NCBI RefSeq assembly: GCF_000302535.1
Contig: NC_018708.1
Span: 4,526,001-4,590,000 of the forward strand
Length of the DNA stretch: 64,000 nt
DNA from: Acidovorax sp. KKS102
GTDB lineage: Bacteria > Pseudomonadota > Gammaproteobacteria > Burkholderiales > Burkholderiaceae_C
Direction: 5' to 3'
In this document: positions 1-8,736 of the stretch, one piece after another
Numbering within the stretch: the stretch's first letter is position 1
How the letters are laid out: each line of letters starts with the position of its first letter
Program-made: the position numbers and the translations under genes
Notes under the pieces: model-generated
Databases searched by the model: none
What the model was told of the DNA's origin: nothing
The model's input: only the letters and a program-made list of their open reading frames with translations

Positions 1-1349
1 CAGCTATTGCGCACCAGGTGGGTCAGCGGGTCGGTGATCTTTTCGACTAGGCCCTTGTCCAATTCGGTGGCTTCACCCAGGGTCACCAGTTCCACCTTCT
101 TGCCCAGCTTGTTCGCCAGATCGCGCAGCATGCGTGGGAAGCGGCTGAAAACGATGGACATTGGAATCATGCGGATCGACATCACCGACTCTTGCAAGTC
201 GCGTGTGTTGCGATCCAGATCGGCCAGCCCGGCCAGCAATTGCTGATAGGCCCCAGCATCGAGGCCCCGGCTGTTCTGCGCCAGCATGGCCTGCGTGATC
301 ACCAGTTCACCCACCAGGTTGATCAGTTGATCGACTTTCTTCACATCCACGCGGATGGTGGTGGACTCCATCTGCGCCTGCATCGCCACCTTGGGCTCGG
401 CGCTCGCCTTGGGAGCAGCTTTGGGAGCTTGTGCGACAGGCGCGTGAGCGGCCGCTGCAGCCTCACCATGGGGCGCGCCGGGAGCGCCATTGAAGAATCC
501 GTAAGGCGCCTCGCCCCCGGAGGTATCTACGGCAACCACCGGCTCGTCGTCTGCCTCTGCGGCGGCAGCCTCGCCAGAGGCGGCTGCGTCACGAATCAGT
601 ACCTGCTCTTTGGCAACATGGAACGCAAACAGGTCCAGCAAATCGTCGTTGGTGGACGTCGTTTCGACCGCAAAGACCCGTGTATTCGCTTGGCTGCCGG
701 GAACATCGCGGATTGCGCCCAAACCAGGGATATCTCTGAACAACTCTTTGATCGCATCGGCCTGCTCGGGGCGGTCCAGTGGACCGATCTGGATTTCCAG
801 CTGCCGCGCCTGCCCTGGCACAGCAGGCGCAGAAGCCTTGGGTGCGGGAGCCGGGGCGACCGCGACAGGCGCGGGCGCAGGAGGAGGCGGAGGGGCAGCC
901 ACAGGCGCGGCGTCGTCGGGGACCAAACCCGCAGCCAGATCACTGATGCGACGCACCAAGGAGGTAGTGGAAACCGCTTCACCCTGCCCACCCGCCTGAT
1001 GCCGGGCCAGCAGGCTGCGCGAAGCATCCGCAGATTCCAGCAAAACATCCACCATCTGAGGGATGGGTTGCAATTCATGACGGCGCAGGCGATCGAGCAG
1101 GGACTCCATCTGATGGGTCAGTTCGGCCACATCCGAAAATCCGAAAGTGGCGGAGCCGCCTTTGATCGAGTGAGCGCAGCGGAAGATACCGTTGAGCTCT
1201 TCGTCGTTGGCACTGCTCAGGTCCAGATTCAGGAGCATCTGCTCCATCTGGTCGAGGTTCTCACCCGCTTCCTCGAAAAAGATCTGATAGAACTGGCTGA
1301 GGTCGAAGTCAGCGCCTGCACCTGATCCTTCTTGGTAGGTTTCCGCCAT
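1..1349 (-). CDS. cheA: Chemotaxis histidine kinase CheA, N-terminal 449 residues (cut by window edge)
   Basis: CheA is the cytoplasmic kinase that couples chemoreceptors to CheY. The start ATG is the complement of 1347-1349; the 3' end lies outside the window. Visible domains: P1 Hpt domain (about 1-120) with phospho-accepting His60 in HSIKGGSATFGF; a long Ala/Pro linker; a P2-like segment (about 195-270); a second Ala-rich linker; the P3 dimerisation helices starting near VDVKKVDQLINLVGELV; and the beginning of the P4 ATPase, where the sequence stops just inside the N box (DPLTHLVRNS). It is transcribed after the cheY at 1390-1752, 40 bp away, so both probably share an mRNA. No defect is seen in the part present. 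Confidence 0.97.
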   Translation of the reverse strand, partial: MAETYQEGSGAGADFDLSQFYQIFFEEAGENLDQMEQMLLNLDLSSANDEELNGIFRCAHSIKGGSATFGFSDVAELTHQMESLLDRLRRHELQPIPQMVDVLLESADASRSLLARHQAGGQGEAVSTTSLVRRISDLAAGLVPDDAAPVAAPPPPPAPAPVAVAPAPAPKASAPAVPGQARQLEIQIGPLDRPEQADAIKELFRDIPGLGAIRDVPGSQANTRVFAVETTSTNDDLLDLFAFHVAKEQVLIRDAAASGEAAAAEADDEPVVAVDTSGGEAPYGFFNGAPGAPHGEAAAAAHAPVAQAPKAAPKASAEPKVAMQAQMESTTIRVDVKKVDQLINLVGELVITQAMLAQNSRGLDAGAYQQLLAGLADLDRNTRDLQESVMSIRMIPMSIVFSRFPRMLRDLANKLGKKVELVTLGEATELDKGLVEKITDPLTHLVRNS

Positions 1350-1389
1350 GGTGGGCTCCTGTGTACTAAATGATCTCCGTCAACCCGGC

Positions 1390-1752
1390 TCAGCGGATTA
1401 CTTTCTGGATGACTTCGATCAGGCGATTCGGATCAAAAGGTTTCACCAGCCATCCTGTGGCGCCCGCCGTACGACCCGCCTGCTTCATCTGATCGCTCGA
1501 CTCTGTCGTCAGGATCAGGATGGGAATGGTCTTGAATTTGGGGTGCTCGCGCAATTTGCGGGTCAACCCAATGCCATCCAGACGCGGCATGTTCTGGTCG
1601 GCCAACACCAAGTCGATGTTGTGCGTCTCAGCCTTTTCGAGGGCATCTTGCCCATCCACTGCCTCCACGACGTGATAGCCGGCACCAGTCAGGGTGAACG
1701 ACACCATTTTGCGCATGGAAGGTGAATCATCAACGGCAAGGATCGATTGCAT
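1390..1752 (-). CDS. cheY: CheY-like single-domain response regulator (first of two)
   Basis: A 120-residue receiver domain with nothing attached. The acidic pair is Asp8-Asp9, the phosphorylated residue Asp52 (LADQNMP), the Thr/Ser switch region TTESSD and the conserved Lys104 (VKPFD). The frame is open further upstream but the receiver fold begins at MQSILAVDD, so the ATG at 1752 is chosen. It lies 40 bp upstream of cheA, which makes CheA its likely phosphodonor. A second CheY of a different subtype lies at 25731 beside cheZ. This copy could be the motor-binding CheY or a phosphate sink; sequence alone does not decide. Confidence 0.93.
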   Translation of the reverse strand: MQSILAVDDSPSMRKMVSFTLTGAGYHVVEAVDGQDALEKAETHNIDLVLADQNMPRLDGIGLTRKLREHPKFKTIPILILTTESSDQMKQAGRTAGATGWLVKPFDPNRLIEVIQKVIR

Positions 1753-1801
1753 GTATGGCTCCAACTGACTTGAATATATAAGGTAACCAGTGATGTGAAC
1801 G

Positions 1802-2248
1802 TCAGAACAGGTCCACCGAACCTGCATCCATCTCGCTTTGGGTGACAGGGTTCGGCCTGTCAGGCGCCATCTCTGCAAAGGGCGCGGCATCTTCACCCTC
1901 TTCGTGCCCCATGGCTTCCGAGGCCAGGCGGAAGGCACAGCCTTGTAACACCTTGGTGGTGTGCCATATCAGCTGGGAGGCCATGTCCTGGAACTGCAGC
2001 TCAGTCACCGCGCTGCGCAGCGCTGTCCGCGCAGCCACCAGCTCTGGTGAATCGGCCACCACGGCGTCTGTCAACATGGCGTTTGCCTCACCAAACCGCT
2101 CTAACAGATTGTCGGTGGCATGGTTCAGCAAGCCTTCCAGACGGTGCAAGTCATGCATCACGACCAGCAAGGAGTCCTGCAGCTCTGCCGCTACCATGAC
2201 GGGAACCTGGACAGCAGGTCCTACAGGCGTTGTTAGCGTAGATTGCAT
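1802..2248 (-). CDS. Small helical protein upstream of cheY-cheA, unknown function
   Basis: A 148-residue, largely alpha-helical, acidic protein without signal peptide or membrane segment. I do not recognise a named family. The segment ELQFQDMASQLI (about residues 83-94) resembles the QDF/LTGQ helix of CheZ and the helical-bundle segments of chemoreceptors, and the protein ends in an acidic tail with the last residues SVDLF. It is the first gene of a three-gene set with cheY (49 bp downstream) and cheA, so a role in the chemotaxis phosphorelay, for example as a short phosphatase-like or scaffold helix bundle, is an inference from position and that one motif. Confidence 0.7.
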   Translation of the reverse strand: MQSTLTTPVGPAVQVPVMVAAELQDSLLVVMHDLHRLEGLLNHATDNLLERFGEANAMLTDAVVADSPELVAARTALRSAVTELQFQDMASQLIWHTTKVLQGCAFRLASEAMGHEEGEDAAPFAEMAPDRPNPVTQSEMDAGSVDLF

Positions 2249-2389
2249 CGTTTCTCCATCGCAGCACGTAGCAGCAAAACACGCAAATACACAGGACTAC
2301 GATAAATGCATCAGTAACCTGCCAAGGCCTCCGTGCAAACCGGAGCATCCGCGACCATTGGACGCTGACGCCCCAACCCTCCCAATCGG

Positions 2390-2407
2390 ACAAACACCCT
2401 TGTTTGT
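2390..2407. promoter_or_regulatory. Small inverted repeat before the REC-kinase gene
   Basis: ACAAAC (2390-2395) and GTTTGT (2402-2407) form a perfect 6-bp inverted repeat with a 6-bp spacer, 30 bp before the kinase ATG, in the divergent region 2249-2436. It could be an operator for the adjacent NarL-type regulator or a weak hairpin; there is no further support. Confidence 0.3.
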
Positions 2408-2436
2408 TCCAATTTGTATCCTATGATAGCGCTCCT

Positions 2437-3546
2437 ATGGGCCTTGCAGCATCAGACCAGACCCTTGAAATCCTGCATCTTGAAGATTCACCGGCCGATC
2501 ACGAATTGGCAACGCGTGCTTTGCGTCGATCCGGGCTTCAATGCCACCTCCAGCGGGTGGACACTCTCGCAGAATTCCAAAATCTGATAGATAGCGGCCA
2601 CTTTGACATCATCCTGGCAGATTACCGCCTGCCTGGCTTCACTGCATTGGATGCATGGGCCCATGTGGCACAAAAGCCGCATCACCCACCGTTTGTGCTG
2701 CTGTCGGGCGCCATCGGCGAAGCTGCAGCGGTGGATGCGATGCGGTTGGGGGTGGCGGACTACCTGCTCAAAGACGATATCCAGCGGCTGCCCCACGTCA
2801 TTGCCAGGACTTTGGAAGTGCACGAGGCACGCAATGCACGCGAACAGGCCATTGCAGAGCTGGCGATATCACAGCGTCACCTGGCCGAACTGGCCGAGCA
2901 TCTTCAAACATCCATCGAACAAGAGCGCGCCGCCATTGCCCGCGAGATCCACGACGACATTGGCGGAGCCCTCACCGCAGTGCGTTTTGACGTGGCATGG
3001 ATCGGGCGTCACAGCACCGACCCGGTCATGCAAGAACATGCCACATCTGCGGCAGACATGCTGCAACACGCGATTGGTGCCAGCCAGCGGATCATGATGA
3101 ACCTGCGCCCCCCCATTCTGGAACAAGGGCTGGTGGCGGCTGTCCAGTGGCTGGCCTCCAGCTTTGAGCGCAGGACCGGCATTCCCACGAAACTGCAGAG
3201 CAGCAGCGACACCATAGACTGCCCCCCCGAGGTTCAGCTGGTGGCCTATCGCACAGCTCAGGAGGCATTGACCAATATCTCCAAGCACGCGCAACCTGGC
3301 AAAGTGGACGTTGAGCTGTCTGACAAGGAAGGCGTTCTGACCCTGGAAGTCGCGGACAACGGCCGTGGCATGGATGCCACAGTTCGCGACAAACCCAAGG
3401 CCTTCGGTCTCAAGGGCCTCCAGGAGCGCGCACGTACCGTAGGGGGTTGGCTGGATATCAGCAGTCGTCCGGGTCAGGGCACATCGGTCATCCTCTCGGT
3501 ACCACTACCATCTCCAGACACATCCGCATCAGGGGACGCTCAGTGA
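2437..3546 (+). CDS. Soluble hybrid: receiver domain fused to HisKA_3 histidine kinase
   Basis: A 369-residue cytoplasmic protein: receiver domain (about 9-130, acceptor Asp62 in LADYRLP, Lys in LLKDD), a coiled linker (about 130-165), a HisKA_3 dimerisation domain with His172 (AREIHDDIGGAL) and a C-terminal HATPase with N box EALTNISKHA, DNGRGM and GLKGLQERA. This is the NarX/DegS class of kinase, but with a receiver instead of a membrane sensor, so it probably takes phosphate or a protein signal rather than an external ligand. The ATG at 2437 is preferred to an upstream TTG because the receiver starts soon after it. Its stop overlaps the response regulator start, so the two form a cognate pair. 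It sits between che and fli genes on the opposite strand. Confidence 0.9.
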   Translation: MGLAASDQTLEILHLEDSPADHELATRALRRSGLQCHLQRVDTLAEFQNLIDSGHFDIILADYRLPGFTALDAWAHVAQKPHHPPFVLLSGAIGEAAAVDAMRLGVADYLLKDDIQRLPHVIARTLEVHEARNAREQAIAELAISQRHLAELAEHLQTSIEQERAAIAREIHDDIGGALTAVRFDVAWIGRHSTDPVMQEHATSAADMLQHAIGASQRIMMNLRPPILEQGLVAAVQWLASSFERRTGIPTKLQSSSDTIDCPPEVQLVAYRTAQEALTNISKHAQPGKVDVELSDKEGVLTLEVADNGRGMDATVRDKPKAFGLKGLQERARTVGGWLDISSRPGQGTSVILSVPLPSPDTSASGDAQ

Positions 3547-4172
3547 TTCATGTCGTCTTGTGCGACGACCATGCCGTTTTGCGGCGTGGCATTCGCGACA
3601 CGCTTGCCGAAGCACCGGACATTCAGGTGACCGGCGAAGCAGGCGGGTACTCCGAGCTGCGGGAAGTTCTGCGCACAGCCGCCTGCGATGTTCTGCTGCT
3701 GGACCTGAACATGCCTGGCCGCAGCGGGCTGGAAGTATTGGCCAGCCTGCGCGAAACCCACTCCACCATCAAAGTGCTGGTGGTGTCGATGTACCCCGAG
3801 GATCAATACGCGTTGCGCTGCCTCAAGGCAGGAGCCCAGGGCTACGCCAACAAGGCTGGCGACCCGGTGGAGCTGATTGCGGCCGTACGCACAGTGATGC
3901 AGGGTCGCAAGTACCTCACCGCCGAAGTGGCCCAGATGCTGGCTGACAGTCTGGCCCAGCCCACACCCGAGGCCCCCCACGCGGCACTGTCAGAACGCGA
4001 ATTGCAGACCCTGGTCAAGATCGCCTCCGGTCGGCGCTTGTCGGACATTGCCGAAGAATTGATGCTGAGCCCCAAAACGGTGAGCGTGTACCGATCACGG
4101 GTTCTCGAAAAATTGAAGCTTTCGAACAACGCGGAACTGACGGTCTACGCGATCCGTAACCAACTGGTGTAG
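3543..4172 (+). CDS. NarL/FixJ-family response regulator
   Basis: A 209-residue two-domain regulator: receiver (1-120) with Asp8-Asp9, phospho-acceptor Asp54 (LLLDLNMP) and Lys104 (YANKAGDP), then a LuxR-type helix-turn-helix (about 145-205: LSERELQTLVKIASG, then SPKTVSVYRSRVLEKL). The start is a GTG at 3543 that overlaps the kinase stop (GTGA), giving translational coupling and marking the pair as one two-component system. It ends 9 bp from the convergent fliR stop. Targets are unknown; the flagellar and chemotaxis neighbours are the obvious candidates, but that is inference from position only. Confidence 0.92.
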   Translation: MIHVVLCDDHAVLRRGIRDTLAEAPDIQVTGEAGGYSELREVLRTAACDVLLLDLNMPGRSGLEVLASLRETHSTIKVLVVSMYPEDQYALRCLKAGAQGYANKAGDPVELIAAVRTVMQGRKYLTAEVAQMLADSLAQPTPEAPHAALSERELQTLVKIASGRRLSDIAEELMLSPKTVSVYRSRVLEKLKLSNNAELTVYAIRNQLV

Positions 4173-4181
4173 CTGGATTGA

Positions 4182-4952
4182 CTACCTGCCGGCAGAGAAC
4201 AGATCCACAGCCTGCTGCATCAACGCCAACACCGGTTGCTCGAGCATCGGCAGTGTTGCTGCAATCCCCAGCATCCCCACCGTGAGCGTGACGGGGAAGC
4301 CCACTGCGTAGATATTCATTTGCGGCGCTACGCGCGAAATGATGCCCATGGTCAGGTTGACGAACAGCAGCAGCGCGATCATGGGCATGGCAATCCAGAG
4401 AGCGCTGGAAAACAGAGAAGCCCCCAGTTCATGCAAGCGCATCTGCCCGAGCGCCTGCAAAAAATTGCCATCCACAGGAAAGCGGTCAAAACTCTTGACC
4501 ACAGCCATCAAGATCAACAAGTGGCCATTGATGACAATAAACAGCAGCATGGACATATGACCAAAAAAACGCGCCACAGCACTGATCTGTCCATTGGAGG
4601 TAGGGTCAAAGAATGAAGCGAAGTTGAGCCCCATCTGCAGCCCAATGATTTCCCCAGCCAGTTCGACCGCCGTGAACACGAGGCGGACCGAAAAGCCAAT
4701 CGCCAGCCCCACGGCCACCTGCTGCGCTACCGTGCCCAGCGCCTCACGACCGTTCACGCTGATGACAGGCTGCTCACCCAGAACACCTTGCGCGCAGAGC
4801 GCCACCAAGAACGCCAAGCCAATCTTCACCCGCATGGGGACGACGCGCATGGAGAACACCGGCGCCACAGAGAACAACGCGAGCACGCGCAAAAAGGGCC
4901 ACAGGATGGGAGACAGCCACACCATGATCTGCGCTTCGGAGAAGGTAATCAC
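4182..4952 (-). CDS. fliR: Flagellar export gate protein FliR
   Basis: A 256-residue polytopic inner-membrane protein with about six hydrophobic segments, part of the FliPQR export gate of the flagellar type III secretion system. The N-terminus (MITFSEAQIM) and the motif VGLAIGFSVRLVF are family-typical. The start is GTG (complement of 4950-4952) preceded by a strong GGAGGAG. It is the last gene of the fliL-to-fliR run and is separated from fliQ by 126 bp, a wide gap for this tightly packed operon; I see no feature in that gap. It converges with the response regulator gene at 4172. Confidence 0.96.
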   Translation of the reverse strand: MITFSEAQIMVWLSPILWPFLRVLALFSVAPVFSMRVVPMRVKIGLAFLVALCAQGVLGEQPVISVNGREALGTVAQQVAVGLAIGFSVRLVFTAVELAGEIIGLQMGLNFASFFDPTSNGQISAVARFFGHMSMLLFIVINGHLLILMAVVKSFDRFPVDGNFLQALGQMRLHELGASLFSSALWIAMPMIALLLFVNLTMGIISRVAPQMNIYAVGFPVTLTVGMLGIAATLPMLEQPVLALMQQAVDLFSAGR

Positions 4953-5078
4953 GCTCCTCCTCCCATGATTTGGCTACGGCGCTTTGCAGACCCGGTTGCC
5001 TCCGCCCTACACGTCGAACTCAGACCCAAGCCGTCCGCCGTCATCCACAGACAAGCTGGTGCCCCAGTTGCCATGGCG

Positions 5079-5348
5079 CTATCCGATCATGGACGGGATC
5101 GATTCGATCGTCCTGCGAATGAAGTCCACCAGGGTACTGAGCATCCAGGGCCCCGCAATGGCAAACACCACCATCGCCGCAATCAGCTTGGGCACAAAGG
5201 CCAGCGTTGCCTCATGAATCTGCGTGACCGCCTGAAAAATACTCACCAGCAAGCCCACCGCCATGACCACGCCCAGCACAGGCATGGAAATCATCAGCAG
5301 CAAGGTGAGGGCATCGCGCCCAATCGTCAGCACCATTTGTGAAGTCAT
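5079..5348 (-). CDS. fliQ: Flagellar export gate protein FliQ
   Basis: An 89-residue protein with two transmembrane helices (about 15-40 and 52-75), the usual FliQ length. It packs against FliP and FliR in the export gate. It starts 11 bp after the fliP stop. The N-terminal MTSQMVLTIGRDALTLLLM and the central QAVTQIHEATLAFVPK are characteristic. Confidence 0.96.
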   Translation of the reverse strand: MTSQMVLTIGRDALTLLLMISMPVLGVVMAVGLLVSIFQAVTQIHEATLAFVPKLIAAMVVFAIAGPWMLSTLVDFIRRTIESIPSMIG

Positions 5349-5359
5349 GGCGGAATCCC

Positions 5360-6142
5360 TCAGGTGACGAAGCTGGCGGCCAACGAGCCAATCAGCAGGT
5401 TCCAGCCATCCGCCAGCACGAACAACATGAGCTTGAACGGCAATGCCACCAGCACCGGCGACAACATCATCATGCCCAATGACATGAGGATGCTGGACAC
5501 CACCATGTCGATGACGAGAAACGGGATGAAGATCATGAACCCGATCTGGAACGCCGACTTGAGTTCACTGGTCACGAAGGCAGGTACCAGCACACGGATC
5601 GGCGCCGTCTCGGCCGTCACTTTCGGGTCCAGGCGCGCGAGCCTGGAAAACAGCGCAAAGTCCGATTGCCGCGTCTGCTTGAGCATGAAGCTGCGCATGG
5701 GTGCCTCCGCCCTGTCCAGGGCCAGCTCAAAGCCGATGGTGTTGTTGGTGTAGGGAACGTAGGCGTCCTGGTACACACGATCAAGCGTCGGCCCCATCAC
5801 AAAAAAGGTGAGGAACAACGACAGGCCAATGATGACCTGATTGGGCGGTGCCGACTGCGTTCCCAAGGCCTGGCGCAGCAGGGACAACACAATCACGATC
5901 CGGGTAAAACCCGTCATCATCAGCAACACGGCCGGCAAAAAAGACAGTGCCGTAAAAAACAGCAGGGTCTGAATGGGCACCGAGTAGCTGGTTCCAGAAG
6001 GCCCATTGCCGACCACCAGCGGCAACGCGCCGGCATTTTGAGCCCACACGGAGCTTTGCGCCATCAAGCCCACCGCGGCGACTGCCCATGGACCTAGCCG
6101 CCGAGCTCCGCGCCTTATCCGTAGAGAGACCTGCTCACACAT
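5360..6142 (-). CDS. fliP: Flagellar export gate protein FliP
   Basis: FliP forms the pentameric core of the export gate. From the ATG at 6142 the product is 260 residues: an N-terminal signal sequence (basic RIRRGARR, hydrophobic stretch, possible cleavage after VWA), then four membrane helices with family motifs [18 protein letters not shown] and [14 protein letters not shown]. The frame stays open upstream to an ATG at 6160, which would add six residues. I chose 6142 because it overlaps the fliO stop in the compact pattern seen across this operon. Confidence 0.95.
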   Translation of the reverse strand: MCEQVSLRIRRGARRLGPWAVAAVGLMAQSSVWAQNAGALPLVVGNGPSGTSYSVPIQTLLFFTALSFLPAVLLMMTGFTRIVIVLSLLRQALGTQSAPPNQVIIGLSLFLTFFVMGPTLDRVYQDAYVPYTNNTIGFELALDRAEAPMRSFMLKQTRQSDFALFSRLARLDPKVTAETAPIRVLVPAFVTSELKSAFQIGFMIFIPFLVIDMVVSSILMSLGMMMLSPVLVALPFKLMLFVLADGWNLLIGSLAASFVT

Positions 6143-6500
6143 GGGCGGACTTCCCCGCATCAGCCGACGCAACTCGCATCTCCTGGGCAAATGATGGGCT
6201 TGCCGGTAATGACGCGCCCCTCGCGTCCTCGGCCGCCTTGCCGGCCACGGGCAGCACATGAAGGCAGTTGACCTGCTGTGCAGTCACCCCCAGGACCAGC
6301 CAGGTCCGCGCGTTTTCAGGCCCCACCTCCACCGTCACGACCCGCTGCTGGGGTCCGACGGCCACCGCGGATACCACGCGTGATGCCCCTCCGGCCGCCA
6401 GCGCTCCCGAGGACTGTCGTTGCTGAAGCCGGCGCACCGCCCAGGGAAGCAAAGCCATGGCCCCCACAAACAGCACTACGACCAACAGCGTCTGGGTCAT
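6135..6500 (-). CDS. fliO: Flagellar biosynthesis protein FliO
   Basis: A short (121-residue) bitopic membrane protein with one N-terminal helix ([17 protein letters not shown]) followed by the FliO domain (VVTVEVG...[18 protein letters not shown]). FliO assists FliP assembly in the export gate. The ATG at 6500 is used; an in-frame GTG at 6515 overlapping the fliN stop is an alternative that would add five residues. Its stop overlaps the fliP start. Confidence 0.9.
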   Translation of the reverse strand: MTQTLLVVVLFVGAMALLPWAVRRLQQRQSSGALAAGGASRVVSAVAVGPQQRVVTVEVGPENARTWLVLGVTAQQVNCLHVLPVAGKAAEDARGASLPASPSFAQEMRVASADAGKSAHV

Positions 6501-6507
6501 GCTCCCA

Positions 6508-6948
6508 CTATCCACGGCTCACCCGACGCAAACGTTCCGAAGGTGTGACCACATCAGTCAGGCGGATACCGAACTTGTCATTGACCACCACCACTTCGCC
6601 TTGGGCGATGAGGTAGCCATTGACCAGCACGTCCATGGGCTCCCCCGCCAGTGCATCCAGTTCCACCACCGAGCCTTGCGCCAGCTGGAGGATGTACTTG
6701 ATTGGTACCTTGGTGCGCCCCAGTTCCACGGACAGCTGCACCGGGATGTCCAGCACCATGTTGATGTCGTTGACCGTATCGCCACCCGCGGCGCCGGAAA
6801 ACGGCCGCACGGGCTCACCAGACAGCGGTCCACCTTGCTCTGCATCGGCAGGCTTTTCGTCCGTGCGCTTCTGCTCTTCCAGCGCCTCGGCCCAACCCGC
6901 AAACGGGTCGTCCGCACCAGCGTCCTTGTTGTCTTCTTCAGTTGCCAT
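6508..6948 (-). CDS. fliN: Flagellar motor switch protein FliN
   Basis: A 146-residue C-ring protein: an acidic, charged N-terminal extension (1-60) followed by the SpoA/FliN domain (about 65-140; VLDIPVQLSVELGRT, LNGYLIAQGEVVVV-like segment). FliN binds FliM and FliH and helps set rotation direction. The start overlaps the 3' end of fliM by 11 bp, consistent with translational coupling. Confidence 0.96.
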   Translation of the reverse strand: MATEEDNKDAGADDPFAGWAEALEEQKRTDEKPADAEQGGPLSGEPVRPFSGAAGGDTVNDINMVLDIPVQLSVELGRTKVPIKYILQLAQGSVVELDALAGEPMDVLVNGYLIAQGEVVVVNDKFGIRLTDVVTPSERLRRVSRG

Positions 6949-7942
6949 TTTTCTCTCCCAGCCAGCTCATATCCGACGTACGCAGGCACTCTTCAATGCG
7001 GATGGCGTACTTGGAATTGTGGGTTCCATACTGGCATTCAAAAATTGGAACCCCTCCGATCGACGCACGGATGCGGGGCTCACGGTCCAGCTCGATGAAG
7101 TCACCAGGCTTCATCGCAAGCAATTGCTCCACAGTGGCATCGGCCTTGGCCAGCTCCGCCACCAGCGTGACCTCTGCAGACTGGATTTCGCGCTTGAGCA
7201 CGTTCACCCAGCGACGATCCACCTCGATGGAATCGCCCTGTGTGGACGAATACAGGACATCGCGGATCGGCTCCAGCGTGGCATACGGCATGCAGACATG
7301 GATCGCACCGGAGAGGTCTCCGATTTCCAGCTGAAACGCCGTGGACACCACGATTTCGCTGGGTGTAGCAATGTTGGCAAACTGGGGCTGCATTTCTGAG
7401 CGCTGGTACTCCAGCTCCAGCGGGTAGATGCCCTGCCATGCCTTCTTATACTCAGCGCAGATCACATCAACCAGCCGGTTGATGACCCGTTGTTCCGTGG
7501 GCGAAAAGTCACGCCCCTCGATCCGGGTCTGGAACTTGCCGACCCCCCCATACAGCGTGTCGATGATGCCGAACACCAGCGAGGGTTCACACACGATGAG
7601 CCCGCTGCCACGCAAGGGGCGGATGGCCACAATGTTGAAATTGGTAGGGACCGCCAGCTCGCGCAGAAACGCGCTGTAGCGCTGAACGGACACGGTACCC
7701 ACCGATATTTCCGGGCTGCGCCGGATGAAGTTGAACAGGCCGATGCGGAAGTTGCGCGCAAACCGCTCGTTGACGATTTCCATCGTCGGCATGCGGCCAC
7801 GAACGATGCGCTCCTGGCTGGAAATGTCGTAATTGCGGACGGCCCCTGCCTCCGCCACTTCCTCCACGGACTTCTGACTCTCGCCCGTGACCCCTTCCAG
7901 AAGGGCATCGACCTCTTCCTGCGAAAGAAATGAATCACTCAT
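6938..7942 (-). CDS. fliM: Flagellar motor switch protein FliM
   Basis: A 334-residue protein of normal FliM length. It has the N-terminal CheY-P binding peptide (FLSQEEVDALL, residues 4-14), the middle CheC-like domain with RSPEISVGTVSVQRYS and VCEPSLVFGIIDTLYGG, and the C-terminal FliN-homologous domain (EQLLAMKPGDFIELD). It is the C-ring target of phosphorylated CheY. The gene follows fliL by 22 bp and overlaps fliN. Confidence 0.97.
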   Translation of the reverse strand: MSDSFLSQEEVDALLEGVTGESQKSVEEVAEAGAVRNYDISSQERIVRGRMPTMEIVNERFARNFRIGLFNFIRRSPEISVGTVSVQRYSAFLRELAVPTNFNIVAIRPLRGSGLIVCEPSLVFGIIDTLYGGVGKFQTRIEGRDFSPTEQRVINRLVDVICAEYKKAWQGIYPLELEYQRSEMQPQFANIATPSEIVVSTAFQLEIGDLSGAIHVCMPYATLEPIRDVLYSSTQGDSIEVDRRWVNVLKREIQSAEVTLVAELAKADATVEQLLAMKPGDFIELDREPRIRASIGGVPIFECQYGTHNSKYAIRIEECLRTSDMSWLGEKNGN

Positions 7943-7964
7943 GGCTGGTCCTTAACCCGTGGGC

Positions 7965-8558
7965 TCATTGGATGATGAAACTCGAAAAGAGTACCCTGCG
8001 CACAGGATTGCGCTCGGCACGCTTGCGCGCTGCGGGGCGCTCCTCCGCGTCTCCGTCCTGTTCAGTAGCCGCTGCCGCCTTGGCACGCTCGCGCTCCGAC
8101 GGCACGGAGTAGCCCAAGGGCCGCGAGACCTCACGCAATATGTCGTTTGCCAGCTTCTCTTTGCCCTCGCGCTGTAGCAGCTCCGAGGAAGTGCGCTGGG
8201 ACACCAGCATCAAAATGCCGCTGCGAATCGAAGGCAGGTACTGTTTGACCTGCTCTGCAGTTTTGGCGTCATCCACCTCCAAGGTGATGCCAATCTGTGC
8301 AAAACGATCCCCCCCTGGGTCCGCCAGATTGACCACCATATTTTCCATGGGCAGGAAGGTGGGTGCGACTTTGGGCGACTCCTTGTGCGCTGCAGGTGCT
8401 CCACCGCCCTCTTCGTCTTCGGCGGCGTGGGACCGGCTGGAGACGAACCATGCGGCCGCCCCCCCTCCAATCACCAGCACAGCCACCACCACACCGATGA
8501 TGATCAACAGCATCTTCTTGCTCTTGGCGGGTGCTGCTGCGGGAGTATTGGCTGACAC
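7965..8558 (-). CDS. fliL: Flagellar basal body-associated protein FliL
   Basis: A 197-residue bitopic inner-membrane protein: short cytoplasmic N-terminus, one helix (LLIIIGVVVAVLVIGGGAAAWFV, about 16-38), then a periplasmic domain containing MVVNLADPGGDRFAQIGITLEV. FliL supports stator function. A Lys/Arg-rich tail (ERPAARKRAERNPVRR) near the C-terminus is longer than in many FliL proteins. It is the first gene after the 178-bp gap behind fliK, and a candidate operator lies in that gap. Confidence 0.94.
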   Translation of the reverse strand: MSANTPAAAPAKSKKMLLIIIGVVVAVLVIGGGAAAWFVSSRSHAAEDEEGGGAPAAHKESPKVAPTFLPMENMVVNLADPGGDRFAQIGITLEVDDAKTAEQVKQYLPSIRSGILMLVSQRTSSELLQREGKEKLANDILREVSRPLGYSVPSERERAKAAAATEQDGDAEERPAARKRAERNPVRRVLFSSFIIQ

Positions 8559-8628
8559 GATGGAGTTCCTTGCGGTATGGAGCAGGTGATGCGGGCACTA
8601 TCAATGTGCGAGCATGACCGGATAGCCC

Positions 8629-8656
8629 ATTATTGGTCGGGGGTGTAACCAATAAT
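8629..8656 (-). promoter_or_regulatory. Perfect 9-bp inverted repeat upstream of fliL
   Basis: ATTATTGGT (8629-8637) and ACCAATAAT (8648-8656) are exact inverse complements with a 10-bp spacer, 71 bp upstream of the fliL start, in the only sizeable gap between fliK and fliL. There is no T-run, so it does not look like an intrinsic terminator. The arrangement of two inverted half-sites about 10 bp apart is reminiscent of FlhDC-type activator sites, but the half-site sequence is not one I can match with certainty. Confidence 0.5.
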
Positions 8657-8736
8657 AGCCAGAATAAAAGCCCAAAACCATGGCATTCACCGCGCTCGCC
8701 GCCCGTGCGAATGGCGAAGGGGTCTGCCCCCGCAAA

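Noticed and set aside
192..1325. Plus-strand open frame of 377 codons at the left edge
   Set aside because: Exactly opposite cheA, whose Hpt and dimerisation domains are clear.
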